Assembly: GCF_012932495.1 (NCBI RefSeq)
Contig: NZ_JABCNG010000008.1
Location: 1 to 64,000 of the forward strand
Source of the DNA: Novosphingobium sp. SG919
GTDB lineage: Bacteria; Pseudomonadota; Alphaproteobacteria; Sphingomonadales; Sphingomonadaceae
Reading direction: 5' to 3'
DNA: 64,000 bases
Shown: positions 45,653 through 55,392 of the stretch, in pieces
How the letters are laid out: each line of letters begins with the position of its first letter
Numbering within the stretch: the first letter of the stretch is position 1
Made by a program: the position numbers and the translations under genes
Notes under the pieces: generated by a model
The model's input: only the letters and a program-made list of their open reading frames with translations
What the model was told of the DNA's origin: nothing
Databases searched by the model: none

Positions 45653-45779
45653 TGGTTACATCCTATCCGATTGAAGCCGCGGGAGGGGCCAGGGTGTGGG
45701 CTGGTAAGGCCGCCCTGGCCATGACCCGCGTTCTGCGGACAAGACCGGTAGCGGTTGCCACCGGTCTTGGGGTGACAGC

Positions 45780-46541
45780 TTACTTCTTGACCGGAGCAGC
45801 AGCCGGAGCAACCGGCTTGGCGGCCGGAGCCGGACCCACGGCAGGCTTCACAGCGCCCTTCGAGGTGATGTTGGCCAGAACGTCGGTCGAGAAGCCCTGG
45901 AGCAGCTCGGCGATCTTCTTGTTGCGCGACTGCAGCCAGTTGTAGGCAAGCACGGCCGGCACGGCGACGAGCAGACCCAGCGCGGTCATGATCAGAGCTT
46001 CACCGACGGGGCCGGCCACCTTGTCGATCGAGGCCGAACCGGCCAGACCGATGGCGATCAGCGCGCGGTAGATGCCGACCACGGTACCGAACAGACCGAT
46101 GAACGGCGCGGTGGCGCCCACGGTGGCGAGGAAGGGCAGACCACCGGCGAGACGCGCGTTGATCGAAGCTTCCGAGCGAGCGAGCGAGCCGTGCAGCCAG
46201 TCATGGGCTTCGAGCGAGTCGGTCATCTTGGCGTGCTGGTCTTCGGCGGCGATGCCGTCGTCGACGAGCTGGCGCCATGCGCTGTTCTTGTCCAGCTTGG
46301 CAGCGCCTTCACGCAGCGAAGGCGCACGCCAGAAGTTGGCGAGAGCCTTGTACTGGCCCAGGATCTTCGCTTGTTCGAAATACTTGGTGAACAGGATGAA
46401 GAACGAGCCGAACGACATGATGCCCAGGATGGTCACCGTGGCGTACGAAATGAAACCGCCGGCCTGCAGGGCTTCAACGAAGCCGAACTTGTTCTGCGGC
46501 GCGGCATTGGCCGCAGCAGCGGCAAGCGTCTGGATAAACAT
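45780..46541 (-). CDS. exbB: Biopolymer transport protein ExbB
   Basis: A 253-residue MotA/TolQ/ExbB-family protein with three membrane segments: GGFISYATVTILGIMSFGSFFILF, ATVGATAPFIGLFGTVVGIYRALI and EALIMTALGLLVAVPAVLAY. The family's GLxGTVxGI signature is present. It forms the proton channel ring with ExbD. The C-terminus has an Ala/Pro-rich tail (KPAVGPAPAAKPVAPAAAPVKK). Confidence 0.93.
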   Translation of the reverse strand: MFIQTLAAAAANAAPQNKFGFVEALQAGGFISYATVTILGIMSFGSFFILFTKYFEQAKILGQYKALANFWRAPSLREGAAKLDKNSAWRQLVDDGIAAEDQHAKMTDSLEAHDWLHGSLARSEASINARLAGGLPFLATVGATAPFIGLFGTVVGIYRALIAIGLAGSASIDKVAGPVGEALIMTALGLLVAVPAVLAYNWLQSRNKKIAELLQGFSTDVLANITSKGAVKPAVGPAPAAKPVAPAAAPVKK

Positions 46542-46637
46542 TCGGGTCTTCCTCTCAAGAATTCGATAGCAAGTGCAAAAAGCTGCGCAGGGACGTTGGC
46601 CGAACCCGGGGCTGATCCCCAGGATCGATGTCGAGCA

Positions 46638-47300
46638 TCAATCCTTCGGGATCTGCCAGCGCACCGAACTGGAGTACACGCTGCCGACTGGCTGCCCATT
46701 TTGGGTGCCGGGCTTGAAACGGGCGCGACGCATCAGATTCTGACAGGTTGCGGCGTCAAGTTCCTGGTTACCCGAAGAGCGCGTGACCGTGCAGTTCGTC
46801 GGCTTACCGCCTGCGTCATATTCCAGACGGAAGCCGGTCGTGCCGGTGGCACCTTCACGCAGTGCACGCGAGGGGTAGTCGTTCGGCGTCACCCAATCAC
46901 CCGGGTTCCCACGCGGCGTACCGGGAACCGGCGGCGGCGGAGGCGGGGGAGGGGGCGGCGCAGCGGGCGCCGGAGGCAGCACGACCGGAGCCGGCGGCGG
47001 GGCGACCGGCGGCGGCGTCGTCACAGCCTGAATCGGCGGCGGGGCCAGATTCAGGTTGATCGGCGGCGGCGGCGCAACGATCGGCGGCGGCGGCTGATCA
47101 GGCTGCTTCGGGGGCGGCGGCGGCGGCTCCTTCGGCTTTTCCTCTTCGATCTTGACCGCGGTGGTCACGTCCTTGATCTTCTTGAACGCCGAGTAGGCAA
47201 GGCCGGTGACCAGCGCATACCCCACGACGACATGAAGAACAGCAACGATGATGAGCGCGGTGATCTTGTTACCGCTCATCTGTTGGTCAGCGTATGCCAT
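46638..47300 (-). CDS. tonB: Energy transducer TonB
   Basis: A 220-residue TonB. An N-terminal membrane anchor (ALIIVAVLHVVVGYALVTGLAY) with the conserved His is followed by a Pro/Lys/Glu-rich spacer (residues about 50-125, with runs of proline) and the C-terminal TonB domain (YPSRALREGATGTTGFRLEYDAGGKPTNCTV and the later RRARFKPG). It couples the ExbBD motor to outer-membrane receptors. It heads the tonB-exbB-exbD-exbD cluster. Confidence 0.93.
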   Translation of the reverse strand: MAYADQQMSGNKITALIIVAVLHVVVGYALVTGLAYSAFKKIKDVTTAVKIEEEKPKEPPPPPPKQPDQPPPPIVAPPPPINLNLAPPPIQAVTTPPPVAPPPAPVVLPPAPAAPPPPPPPPPPVPGTPRGNPGDWVTPNDYPSRALREGATGTTGFRLEYDAGGKPTNCTVTRSSGNQELDAATCQNLMRRARFKPGTQNGQPVGSVYSSSVRWQIPKD

Positions 47301-47653
47301 TCAGCTCCATTACTCCTGAACGTCCCGGCCAGGCCCGATACATCGCCCAAAGACAACGCCCATCGCGCCCAGAAAGGACCGACGCCCGGAATCACCGTTC
47401 CGGCCGACGAGACAATCCAGCGATTTCATTCCACCCTGCCGAACAACCCGGACCGCCGACATCGGACGCAGAGGGCCCGGCGGCGGCATGGTTCGGACTT
47501 GGTTTTTTCTTTGCCCGAACGACCGGGAGCTTTAACGCCGAACCCATAAGGGCGCAAATGCTTTATCGGTTAAGCCATGATTCAGCCATGCGTCCCGCAA
47601 TCGCAAGGAAATCTTAGCAATTTTGCGGCGCAGCGCCGCACGGAAGGAGGAAT
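47301..47653. promoter_or_regulatory. Divergent promoter region of tonB and a periplasmic-protein gene
   Basis: No gene is seen. A 17-base palindrome (tgcggcgc, one base, gcgccgca) at 47624-47640 sits just before a strong ribosome site (AAGGAGG) of the plus-strand gene, where it could be an operator or an mRNA hairpin. The tonB promoter must lie here too. No Fur-like box was recognised. Confidence 0.5.
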
Positions 47654-48520
47654 ATGCCCAAATCCGCGCATCCAGTGCGAAAATTTGTCGCTGGCTCGCT
47701 GCTGTTTGCAAGCATTTCGATGCCCTTGCAGGCCCAGACACCCCCGGCAATGATTCGCCCGATCGACGGGCCGGCGCTCAGCTATGCCGATCTGGTCGAT
47801 CTGGCGATGCCCGCCCGCGTGGTGGCCAAGGCGGAAATCACCGTCCAATCCACGATCAAGCCCGGCATCGCCACCGACGTCGCCCCGGGCAAGGTCCGGC
47901 TCTATATCGAGGCGCGCACCACCGCCCTGCTGGTTGGCTCGGACATTGGCGAGACGCTGCGCTTCCTGGCCGACGTTCCGCTCGATGCGCGCGGCAAGGT
48001 GCCCAAGCTGCGCAAGCTGCCGGTGCTGTTGCTGGGCGAGACGGTGGATGGCCGACCGGGCGAATTCAAGCTGGTGGCGCCCGATGCCATGCTGGCGTGG
48101 ACGCCCGAACTTGAAGCGCGCCTGCGCCCGATCCTGACCGAACTGGTCAACCGGGACCAGCCGCCGCTGATCACCGGGGTGCGCGAAACCATGCACGTTC
48201 CCGGCAATCTGGCCGGGGAGGGGGAAACCCAGGTCTTCCTGACCACGCCCGACGGCAAGCCCGCGTCGCTTTCGATCCTGCGCCGCCCCGGCCAGCCCAC
48301 CGTCTGGGGGGTGAGCTTTTCCGAGATCGTCGATCAATCGGCCAAGCCGCCCCAGCCTGAAACCCTGGCCTGGTATCGCCTGGCCTGCTCCCTGCCCCCG
48401 GCCCTGCCGCCGCGCAGCGTGATCGGCGGCACGGCCGATGATCGGCAGATCGCCAGCGAGGATTATGCCCAGGTGGTGCGTGAACTGGGACCATGCACGC
48501 GCAACCGGCCCGCGCACTGA
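47654..48520 (+). CDS. Conserved periplasmic protein of unknown function
   Basis: A 288-residue protein with a signal peptide ending MPLQAQ. The mature part is a single domain with many beta-type strands (RVVAKAEITVQ, KVRLYIEARTTALLVG, TETQVFLTTPDGKPASLSIL) and a C-terminal pair of cysteines (LACSLPP and GPCTRN). I believe such proteins are found mainly in sphingomonads and have no assigned role. AAGGAGG 6 bases upstream fixes the start. It precedes hom by 76 bases and may be co-transcribed with it. Confidence 0.75.
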   Translation: MPKSAHPVRKFVAGSLLFASISMPLQAQTPPAMIRPIDGPALSYADLVDLAMPARVVAKAEITVQSTIKPGIATDVAPGKVRLYIEARTTALLVGSDIGETLRFLADVPLDARGKVPKLRKLPVLLLGETVDGRPGEFKLVAPDAMLAWTPELEARLRPILTELVNRDQPPLITGVRETMHVPGNLAGEGETQVFLTTPDGKPASLSILRRPGQPTVWGVSFSEIVDQSAKPPQPETLAWYRLACSLPPALPPRSVIGGTADDRQIASEDYAQVVRELGPCTRNRPAH

Positions 48521-48596
48521 TGCCCACGCACTGATACTGGCCTTTTGGGCGGCGCTCGCCTAGGGCACCCCCAGACTTGACGAGAGTGGGAAAACC

Positions 48597-49919
48597 ATGA
48601 GCGAACCCTTGCGCATCGCGCTCGCCGGGCTCGGCACCGTTGGCGGTGGCGTGATCCGGCTGATCGAAACCAACGCCGATCTCATTGCCCGCCGGGCCGA
48701 GCGGCGGATCGAGATCGTGGCCGTGGCCGCGCGCGATCGCAGCAAGGATCGCGGCGTCGACCTGTCGCGCTATGCGTGGGAAGACGACATGACCGCGATG
48801 GCCGCGCGGCCCGACGTGGACGTGGTGGTGGAACTGGTCGGCGGGTCTGACGGCCCGGCGCTGACCCTGGCGCGCAACACGCTGGCCGCGGGCAAGGACC
48901 TGGTCACCGCCAACAAGGCGATGATCGCCCACCACGGCCTGGAACTGGCCGCGCTGGCCGAAAAGGCCGACGCCGCGCTCAAGTTCGAAGCGGCGGTCGC
49001 CGGTGGCATCCCGGTGATCAAGAGCCTGAAGGAAGGGGTTGCCGCCAACGAGATCAACCGCGTCTATGGCATCCTGAACGGCACCTGCAACTACATCCTT
49101 TCCACCATGGAAGACACCGGCCGCGACTTTGCCGACGTGCTGGCCGAAGCCCAGGCCAAGGGCTATGCCGAAGCGGACCCCACGTTCGACATCGATGGCA
49201 TCGATGCCGCCCACAAGCTGGCGATCCTGTCCAGCGTGGCATTCGGCACCAAGGTGGATTTCAAGAGCGTGACCACCACCGGCATCCGCCGCATCGTGGC
49301 CGCCGATATCGCCCAGGCCGATGTGCTGGGCTATTACATCCGCCTGATCGGCATGGCCGATACCGAGCTGGACGCCGCCGGCCAGCGCCGCCTGGTGCAG
49401 CGCGTACAACCCCACCTGGTCCACCGCGATCATCCGCTGGCCCACGTGGACGGCGCCACCAACGCCGTGGTTGCCGAAGGCAATTTCGTGGGGCGCCTGC
49501 TGTTCCAGGGTGCCGGCGCGGGCGATGGCCCCACCGCCAGCGCCGTGGTGGCCGATCTGATCGACATCGCCCGCGGTGACATCGGTGCGCCCTTCTCCAT
49601 GCCGGTTGCCGAACTGCGCGAAATGCCGCCCGCGCAGACCGGCCAGCGCATCGGCAGCGCCTATATCCGCTTCAACGTGGCCGATCGCCCCGGCGCCCTG
49701 GCGGAAATCACTGCGGCGATGCGCGATGCCGGGGTTTCGATCGAAAGCCTGATCCAGAAGGGCACGCCCGGCCCGGTGGCCGGCGATGCCGATACCGTCC
49801 TGGTGCACATGGTGACCCACGACGGACCGGAAAGCGCGATCGACCATGCGCTGCGCCTGCTCGACGGCTCGCCCTGCCTGGCAGAGGCGCCGGTGGTGCT
49901 GCCGATTCTGGAAGAATGA
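48597..49919 (+). CDS. hom: Homoserine dehydrogenase
   Basis: A 440-residue NAD(P)-dependent enzyme reducing aspartate semialdehyde to homoserine for threonine and methionine synthesis. It has IALAGLGTVGGGVIRLI (cofactor site), VTANKAMIAHHG, KFEAAVAGGIPVIKSLKEG, ILNGTCNYIL, YAEADPTFDIDGIDAAHKLAIL and a C-terminal ACT domain (YIRFNVADRPGALAEITAAMRDAGVSI), which is the site of threonine feedback control. Confidence 0.96.
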   Translation: MSEPLRIALAGLGTVGGGVIRLIETNADLIARRAERRIEIVAVAARDRSKDRGVDLSRYAWEDDMTAMAARPDVDVVVELVGGSDGPALTLARNTLAAGKDLVTANKAMIAHHGLELAALAEKADAALKFEAAVAGGIPVIKSLKEGVAANEINRVYGILNGTCNYILSTMEDTGRDFADVLAEAQAKGYAEADPTFDIDGIDAAHKLAILSSVAFGTKVDFKSVTTTGIRRIVAADIAQADVLGYYIRLIGMADTELDAAGQRRLVQRVQPHLVHRDHPLAHVDGATNAVVAEGNFVGRLLFQGAGAGDGPTASAVVADLIDIARGDIGAPFSMPVAELREMPPAQTGQRIGSAYIRFNVADRPGALAEITAAMRDAGVSIESLIQKGTPGPVAGDADTVLVHMVTHDGPESAIDHALRLLDGSPCLAEAPVVLPILEE

Positions 49920-49943
49920 GGCAAACCGCCTGATCGCCAATGC

Positions 49944-49981
49944 AAAAAGGCCGGGAAAGGACACCCTTTCCCGGCCTTTTT
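49944..49981. terminator. Bidirectional terminator between convergent genes
   Basis: A perfect 17-base stem (aaaaaggccgggaaagg with its complement) and 4-base loop, with A-run and T-run on opposite sides, so it can end transcription in both directions. Confidence 0.95.
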
Positions 49982-49986
49982 GCAGT

Positions 49987-50529
49987 TCAAGGCGCCCGGA
50001 TCTCGCCCTTGGCGATGCGGTCCGCATCCGATCCGGCGGGCGGCTCGGGCAGCGCGGTGATATCGAAGTAATACATCGGTGGCGGCACGCTGCCAAAACC
50101 CACGCAGGCGCCATTGCCCTTGCACGGTGCCAGTCCAAAGACATTGGGCGCGCGGGGCAGGCCGTCGTTGGTGGATTGGGCGGTGTCGGTCTGGTCGCGC
50201 AGGGGCAGGCGCTCCTTCTCGCGCGATTCGGCATCCCGGCACACCACGATCGCGCCATCGGCGCTGCGGCCGGGGCGGCAGCGCGTGGCCTGGCTGCCGG
50301 TGATGATGCGCTGGGCGATATTGCCGTCGGTGTCGCTCAACGTGGGCAGGCCCGGGCCGGCCACCTGCGGCACCTTGACGGCCGGGGCCGGATCGGCGGA
50401 AGCATCGGTGGCAGGCGCAGCAGCCGAGGCACTCGTGGCATCCTGGGCGCGAACAGCGGGCGCCTGGCCCAGGGCAAGCCAGCCGGCCAGAGCCATGGCA
50501 ACAATCGGCAAGGGCACTCTCGACAACAC
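49987..50529 (-). CDS. Hypothetical secreted protein
   Basis: A 180-residue protein. A GTG with GGGAGG 5 bases upstream gives a signal sequence (VLSRVPLPIVAMALAGWLALGQAPAVRA). The mature part is Ala/Pro-rich then contains SQATRCRPGRSADGAIVVCRD and LAPCKGNGACVGFGSVPPPMYYFDI, with four cysteines that may pair. No family with known function is recognised. It ends at the terminator shared with hom. Confidence 0.7.
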   Translation of the reverse strand: MLSRVPLPIVAMALAGWLALGQAPAVRAQDATSASAAAPATDASADPAPAVKVPQVAGPGLPTLSDTDGNIAQRIITGSQATRCRPGRSADGAIVVCRDAESREKERLPLRDQTDTAQSTNDGLPRAPNVFGLAPCKGNGACVGFGSVPPPMYYFDITALPEPPAGSDADRIAKGEIRAP

Positions 50530-50620
50530 GGTAACCTCCCGTCTAGGGGCTGCCCAGACATAGCGTGCATACGTCTGCACAGGCGTCGACCGCGCTGTTT
50601 GTCCACCCACAGGAGGCACC

Positions 50621-51616
50621 GTGACCGCCCAATCTCCCGAGAAGCCCGCAGCTTCCCAAGTTCTCGACCGTGTTCTCGTGCTCGAAATGGTACGTGTCAC
50701 CGAAGCTGCGGCGATCGGTGCTTCACGCCTGATCGGCCGCGGCGACGAAAAGGCAGCCGACGCTGCCGCTGTAGAGGCCATGCGCGCGGCCTTCAACGAA
50801 CTTTACATGGATGGCACCGTGGTGATCGGCGAGGGCGAGCGCGACGAGGCGCCCATGCTCTATATCGGCGAGAAGGTTGGCTCTGCCCCCGGCACCGGAC
50901 CGCGCATCGACATCGCGCTCGATCCGCTGGAAGGCACCACGATCACGGCAAAGGCCGGCCCCAATGCCCTGGCCGTGCTGGCCGTCGCCGAAGAAGGCGG
51001 CCTGCTCAACGCGCCCGACGTCTATATGGAAAAACTCGCCGTTGGCCCAGGCTACCCCGCTGGCGTGATCGATCTCAACCGGTCGGTCACCGACAACGTC
51101 AAGGCCGTGGCCGCCGCCAAGGGCGTGGCGCCGGGCGATATCGTGGTCTGCGTGCTCGACCGCGCGCGGCATGAAGGCATCATTGCCGAACTGCGCAGCC
51201 TGGGCTGCGGCATTCGCCTTATCCCCGATGGCGACGTGGCCGGTGTGATCGCGGTGACCAACGAAGACACCGGCATCGACCTCTACATGGGCACGGGCGG
51301 CGCACCCGAAGGCGTGCTGGCCGCCGCCGCGCTGCGCTGCGTGGGCGGGCAGTTCCAGGGACGCCTGCTGTTCCGCAACGAGGACGAACGCGCCCGCGCG
51401 CGCAAGTGGGGCATCACCGATCTTGGCAAGATCTATGACCTGCACGAATTGGCCAAGGGCGATTGCATCTTTGCCGCCACCGGGGTGACCGACGGCTCGC
51501 TGCTCGATGGCGTCAAGATCCGCAAGAACGGGGTGATGACCACCGACAGCGTGGTGATGCGCGCGTCTTCGGGCACGGTCCGCTGGGTGAAAGGCGAACA
51601 CCGCCGACCGCGCTGA
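50621..51616 (+). CDS. glpX: Fructose-1,6-bisphosphatase, class II
   Basis: A 331-residue GlpX-type phosphatase for gluconeogenesis. Motifs are VIGEGERDEAPMLYIGE and DIALDPLEGTTITAKAGPNALAV (metal and phosphate sites), DGDVAGVIAV, GTGGAPEGVLAAAALRCVGGQFQGRL and the FAATGVTDGSLLDGV segment. The start is GTG. GlpX is the only FBPase type seen here. Confidence 0.95.
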   Translation: MTAQSPEKPAASQVLDRVLVLEMVRVTEAAAIGASRLIGRGDEKAADAAAVEAMRAAFNELYMDGTVVIGEGERDEAPMLYIGEKVGSAPGTGPRIDIALDPLEGTTITAKAGPNALAVLAVAEEGGLLNAPDVYMEKLAVGPGYPAGVIDLNRSVTDNVKAVAAAKGVAPGDIVVCVLDRARHEGIIAELRSLGCGIRLIPDGDVAGVIAVTNEDTGIDLYMGTGGAPEGVLAAAALRCVGGQFQGRLLFRNEDERARARKWGITDLGKIYDLHELAKGDCIFAATGVTDGSLLDGVKIRKNGVMTTDSVVMRASSGTVRWVKGEHRRPR

Positions 51617-51724
51617 GCCTGGCGCTTGCCTTGCCCACGATCGCACGCAGGCGGCATATTGCGAAACATTGCAAAATGCCGTTTGCTGGGCAGCGTTGAC
51701 GAACGCAGCAGGGGGCAAGACACA

Positions 51725-53383
51725 ATGAACCGATCCATCCTGGCCGGGGCCGCTGCCCTGGCCATTTTGCATGGCGCCGTGGCGCAGGCCGCCGATGCCG
51801 CGCCGCCCGCGCCGGTGACGGCACCGCCTGCGCCGCTGACCAAGGAACAGCAACGCAATGCAGAGGCTGCAGCAAAAGCGGCCGAGCTGGAGGATTTCCG
51901 CAAGAACGGCTCTTGGTACCTGCGTTGCGACGGCAATCCCAACAACCTGACCGGTGGCGAAAGCTTCGCCCGGCTGGTGGGCGCCGTCACGCTGCTGGGC
52001 CTGCTGGCCCCCGCGCGTGAGATGGCCGATCCGGCCAAGCGCCAGTTCGGCGCCAAGGGGGTGGAGGCCTGTAGCCAGCTGATCGACGATCCGCAGAAGG
52101 GCGAACACAACGTGATCCGCCGCCTGCCCCTGATCCTGGCGCGCGCGGCGCACCGGATCGAGGCCAAGGATTTCAGCGGCGCCGTGGCCGATGTGGGCAA
52201 GGCCCGGGCTGAGGCGCAGGCCGCCAACCTGGTCGGCAATCCCTATTTCGACCGGTCTATGGGCCTGTCGTTCGACCTGCTGGAAGGCGAGGCGCGGCTG
52301 CGACTGGGCGACCCCGAGGGATCGACCGCCGTGCGGATTCGCGGCGCATTGAAGATGCCGTGGTCGTGGTATCCCAAAGTGGCTGCCGACCCCTACCTCG
52401 TGTCGGGCATGGCCCTGACGGCTGACGAGCTGCGGTTCTACGACCAGGCCGCGCGGCTGGACACCTTGAGCCTGCTGCGCGCCGCGATTCGCCTGGAGGA
52501 TGCCGGCCGCTTTGCCGAGGCGGCAGCGCGGCGCGAGACGCTGTTGGCCGATTTTGAGTCGCAACTGGCCGACACGCGCGAATCCGCCGTTTATGCCGGG
52601 AGCGCCCTCACGCTGGCCCTGGCCGGCCAGTGGGAGCTGGCGGCCAAGCGGGCCGAGCAAGCGCGCCAGAACCTGGAAGCGCGCCGCGCCGAAGGCAAGG
52701 CCGAGGCCGACGCCAGCAACGTGATCGAATTGCTGGACCTTTACGGCGTCGTGGCCGCGTTCCACGCCGGCAAGGTGCCCGAAGCCCGGCGCGTGTTCAC
52801 CGCGCGCAGCGAATGGACCGCCCCCTCGGCAGGCGCGCTCGAAGGCGTGGCCGCGCTGCTGCTGCCCGGCAGCAAGCCCGAGGAACAGATCGGCATGCTC
52901 GCTGAAACCCGGCTGCAGCGCGAAAACCGCCGGCGCGAACGGATGCTGGCCGCCCTGGCCGAGCGCGACAAGAACAACCGCACGCTGTTTTCCTACATCC
53001 TGCCCTATGCCTCGGTCAGTGCGTTCGAGGCGCAGAGCAAGCAGGTGTGGAACACCCAGAAATCGAAAATGGCAATCGTGCCCAAGGAGCCGAGGCCCAA
53101 TGGCCTGGTGGCCTATTTCAACGACGGCGCGCCCCTGACCCAGCCCGATGCCTTGCTGCTGCATGCCGCGCTCACGGCCAAGGCCCAAGGCAAGATGTTC
53201 AATATCTTCATCAACGGCCAGAAGCCGTCGATTGCCTGGGTGCGGCTGGGCAGCAGGGGCGATGGCCACACGACAGAAGCGCTGCTGATCGATCCCGATC
53301 CGGTCATTGCCGAGCTGGGCCAGGTGATCCCCTCACCCGAAGCACTGGCCCAGCGCGCCAAGGCCGGCGCAGCGGCGAAATAG
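51725..53383 (+). CDS. Large periplasmic protein of unknown function
   Basis: A 552-residue protein with a signal peptide (ending VAQAAD) and a helix-rich mature part. A TPR-like region (LDTLSLLRAAIRLEDAGRFAEAAARRETLL, LTLALAGQWELAAKRAEQARQNLEARRAEG) occupies residues about 240-330. A conserved C-terminal domain follows (RTLFSYILPYASVSAFEAQSKQVWNTQKSKMAI). It resembles hypothetical proteins of related bacteria but I know no function. The ATG was chosen from the signal peptide and the upstream AGGGGG. Confidence 0.75.
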   Translation: MNRSILAGAAALAILHGAVAQAADAAPPAPVTAPPAPLTKEQQRNAEAAAKAAELEDFRKNGSWYLRCDGNPNNLTGGESFARLVGAVTLLGLLAPAREMADPAKRQFGAKGVEACSQLIDDPQKGEHNVIRRLPLILARAAHRIEAKDFSGAVADVGKARAEAQAANLVGNPYFDRSMGLSFDLLEGEARLRLGDPEGSTAVRIRGALKMPWSWYPKVAADPYLVSGMALTADELRFYDQAARLDTLSLLRAAIRLEDAGRFAEAAARRETLLADFESQLADTRESAVYAGSALTLALAGQWELAAKRAEQARQNLEARRAEGKAEADASNVIELLDLYGVVAAFHAGKVPEARRVFTARSEWTAPSAGALEGVAALLLPGSKPEEQIGMLAETRLQRENRRRERMLAALAERDKNNRTLFSYILPYASVSAFEAQSKQVWNTQKSKMAIVPKEPRPNGLVAYFNDGAPLTQPDALLLHAALTAKAQGKMFNIFINGQKPSIAWVRLGSRGDGHTTEALLIDPDPVIAELGQVIPSPEALAQRAKAGAAAK

Positions 53384-53401
53384 CAGGACAGGCGGCCTCG
53401 G

Positions 53402-55204
53402 TCAGCCCGCCGCCAGAGCCAGGCGGGGGCCGGTGCGGGCCTGTTCCAACATCGAATCGCGGCGCAGGTCTCCCGCCTTGGCGACGTGGGCCGGGCGGTT
53501 GGCCACGTCGCGGGTCTGGAACGTGCCGACGAGCTGGGCCAAAGCCTCGGCCTCTGTCGCGAGGCTGCGCGTGGCGGCAGACGATTGTTCGACCATGGCC
53601 GCGTTCTGCTGCGTCATGCGGTCCATGTCGCTGACCGCGCGATTCACTTCGCGCAGCTTGTCCGCCTGGGAAATCGCCGCTTCGGCAATGCCTGACACCA
53701 GGCCGCCGATCTCGCCCACGCGGGCCACGATATCACCCAGCCGCTCGCCGGTTTCGCCCACCAGCGTCACACCCTGGCTTACCTGCGCGGTGCTTTCGCC
53801 GATCAGTTCCTTGATGTCGCGCGCGGCGTCGGCGCTGCGCTGGGCCAGGGCGCGCACTTCGCTGGCCACGACGGCAAAGCCCTTGCCGGCGTCCCCGGCA
53901 CGCGCCGCTTCCACCCCGGCGTTGAGCGCGAGCAGGTTGGTCTGGAACGCGATGCCGTCGATTACGCTGATGATCTGGCCGATCTTCTCGGACGAAGCTT
54001 CGATCCCGGCCATGGCCGCCACCGCGCGGGTCACCACGTCTCCGCCGGCCTCGGCCTCGCGCTGCGCGGCGCCGACCGCGCTTTGCACGTTGGCGGCGCG
54101 CTCGGCCGTTTCGCCCACGCTGCTGGTCACGGTATCGAGCGAATGCGCCGTGGTGGCCAGGCTGGCAGCCTGCTGCTCGTTGCGCTGGGCCAGGTCTTCG
54201 GACGCGGCGCGGATCTCGGCAATCGCGCGCGACACCTTGTTGGCACCCACGCGCACCGCGCGCAGCGCCTCGGCCATGGCGCCGACGGCCGTGTTGTAAT
54301 TGTTGCGCAAAGTATCGAGGTCGCCGGGGAACGGGTCTTCCAGGCGCACTTCCAGATTGCGTGCGGCCATCACGTCGAGCCCTTGGGTCAAGGCCCTGAC
54401 CACCAGTTCCTGATCGCGCCGGCCGGCCTGGCTGCGCTTGGCCGCACCGCGGAACACGTCCAGCGCGCGCACGATTTCGCCGATTTCGTCAGGCCGGGTA
54501 TTGCCATCGATGGGGTAATCGTAATCCCCCTTGGCCATTTCCTGAATGCCAGCCGCCGTGCCCACCAGCGGCGCGATCACCCGGCGGCGCAACTGGATCC
54601 CGGCCCAGACAATCACTGCCAGCACGGCCAGCGCCAACAGCCCGGCCAGCGCCAGCGAACCCAGCACCCGCCGGTATCCTTCATCCAGAAGGCGCCCCCG
54701 CTCGGCGTTGGACAGGTCGACCAGCGCATTCACGCGATCGTGCTGGAGGCCATAGGCCTGGGTCAGGGGGCCATCGTGAACCGCGCGCATCGCGGCGCTG
54801 TCACCGCGCCGCACGGCCGGCACGAACTGTTCGTCCACCGTCTTCCAGAATTGCACCTCGGCATCCAGCGTGGCGTTTACAGCGCCGCGCATGTCATCGG
54901 GCACGGGCGCCGCCTGCCAATAGGCCAGACGCTGTTTGAACTGGGCTTCTTCCTCCTGCAGGGCCTTGATCCCAGGCTCGACATGGCCGGGATCGGTGAG
55001 CATCAGCGTGGTGTGCAGGTAAGGTTCCACCACAAAGCAGGGCGGTGGCAGAATATCGGCCAGCAGTTCGTCCTGCAGCAGGCTTTCATGGTGCATCGGC
55101 CCGCCAAAGCGGATTTGCCCGACCACAAACGCGGCAAGCGCGATGGCAAGTACAACCAGGCCGATGACAAGCCGTGTCGCTTGCCGGGTTTGCACGCTCA
55201 GCAT
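53402..55204 (-). CDS. Methyl-accepting chemotaxis protein
   Basis: A 600-residue transmembrane receptor. One membrane helix at residues 10-34, a periplasmic sensor of about 140 residues and a second helix near 185-205 (LALAGLLALAVLAVIVWAG) are followed by a HAMP domain (RRRVIAPLVGTAAGIQEMAKGDYDYPI) and the signalling domain with hairpin tip IDGIAFQTNLLALNAGVEAARAGDAGKGFAVVASEVRALAQRSA. ATG with GGAG 8 bases upstream is preferred over the GTG three codons earlier. Its ligand is unknown; no cheA/cheW genes lie nearby. Confidence 0.92.
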   Translation of the reverse strand: MLSVQTRQATRLVIGLVVLAIALAAFVVGQIRFGGPMHHESLLQDELLADILPPPCFVVEPYLHTTLMLTDPGHVEPGIKALQEEEAQFKQRLAYWQAAPVPDDMRGAVNATLDAEVQFWKTVDEQFVPAVRRGDSAAMRAVHDGPLTQAYGLQHDRVNALVDLSNAERGRLLDEGYRRVLGSLALAGLLALAVLAVIVWAGIQLRRRVIAPLVGTAAGIQEMAKGDYDYPIDGNTRPDEIGEIVRALDVFRGAAKRSQAGRRDQELVVRALTQGLDVMAARNLEVRLEDPFPGDLDTLRNNYNTAVGAMAEALRAVRVGANKVSRAIAEIRAASEDLAQRNEQQAASLATTAHSLDTVTSSVGETAERAANVQSAVGAAQREAEAGGDVVTRAVAAMAGIEASSEKIGQIISVIDGIAFQTNLLALNAGVEAARAGDAGKGFAVVASEVRALAQRSADAARDIKELIGESTAQVSQGVTLVGETGERLGDIVARVGEIGGLVSGIAEAAISQADKLREVNRAVSDMDRMTQQNAAMVEQSSAATRSLATEAEALAQLVGTFQTRDVANRPAHVAKAGDLRRDSMLEQARTGPRLALAAG

Positions 55205-55332
55205 CGAGATCACTCCGGTGGCGGATTTTCACACGTTCCCTAGCGTTGGGATGCTTAATGGGCGGGCAGCCCGGCGTGCGGGCAAATGCGGAGCCGCACG
55301 AATCCGTAACAGACTTGATACAATGGCAAACT

Positions 55333-55350
55333 TGCAAATGACTCGCATTA
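55333..55350 (+). promoter_or_regulatory. Fur-like box before the PepSY operon
   Basis: tgcaaatgactcgcatta resembles the alphaproteobacterial iron box (TGCAAATGA-TCGCATT with dyad symmetry). It lies 43 bases before the TTG start of the PepSY gene. A small hairpin (gttagg/cctaac, 55352-55368) follows it. Confidence 0.55.
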
Positions 55351-55392
55351 GGTTAGGAGCGACCTAACAGACCGCCTCGGACGGACACCCCC

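Noticed and set aside
50723..53269. An 848-codon minus-strand frame opposite glpX and the following gene
   Set aside because: It spans two well-supported genes on the other strand and is His/Gly/Arg-rich in the way of GC-rich shadows.
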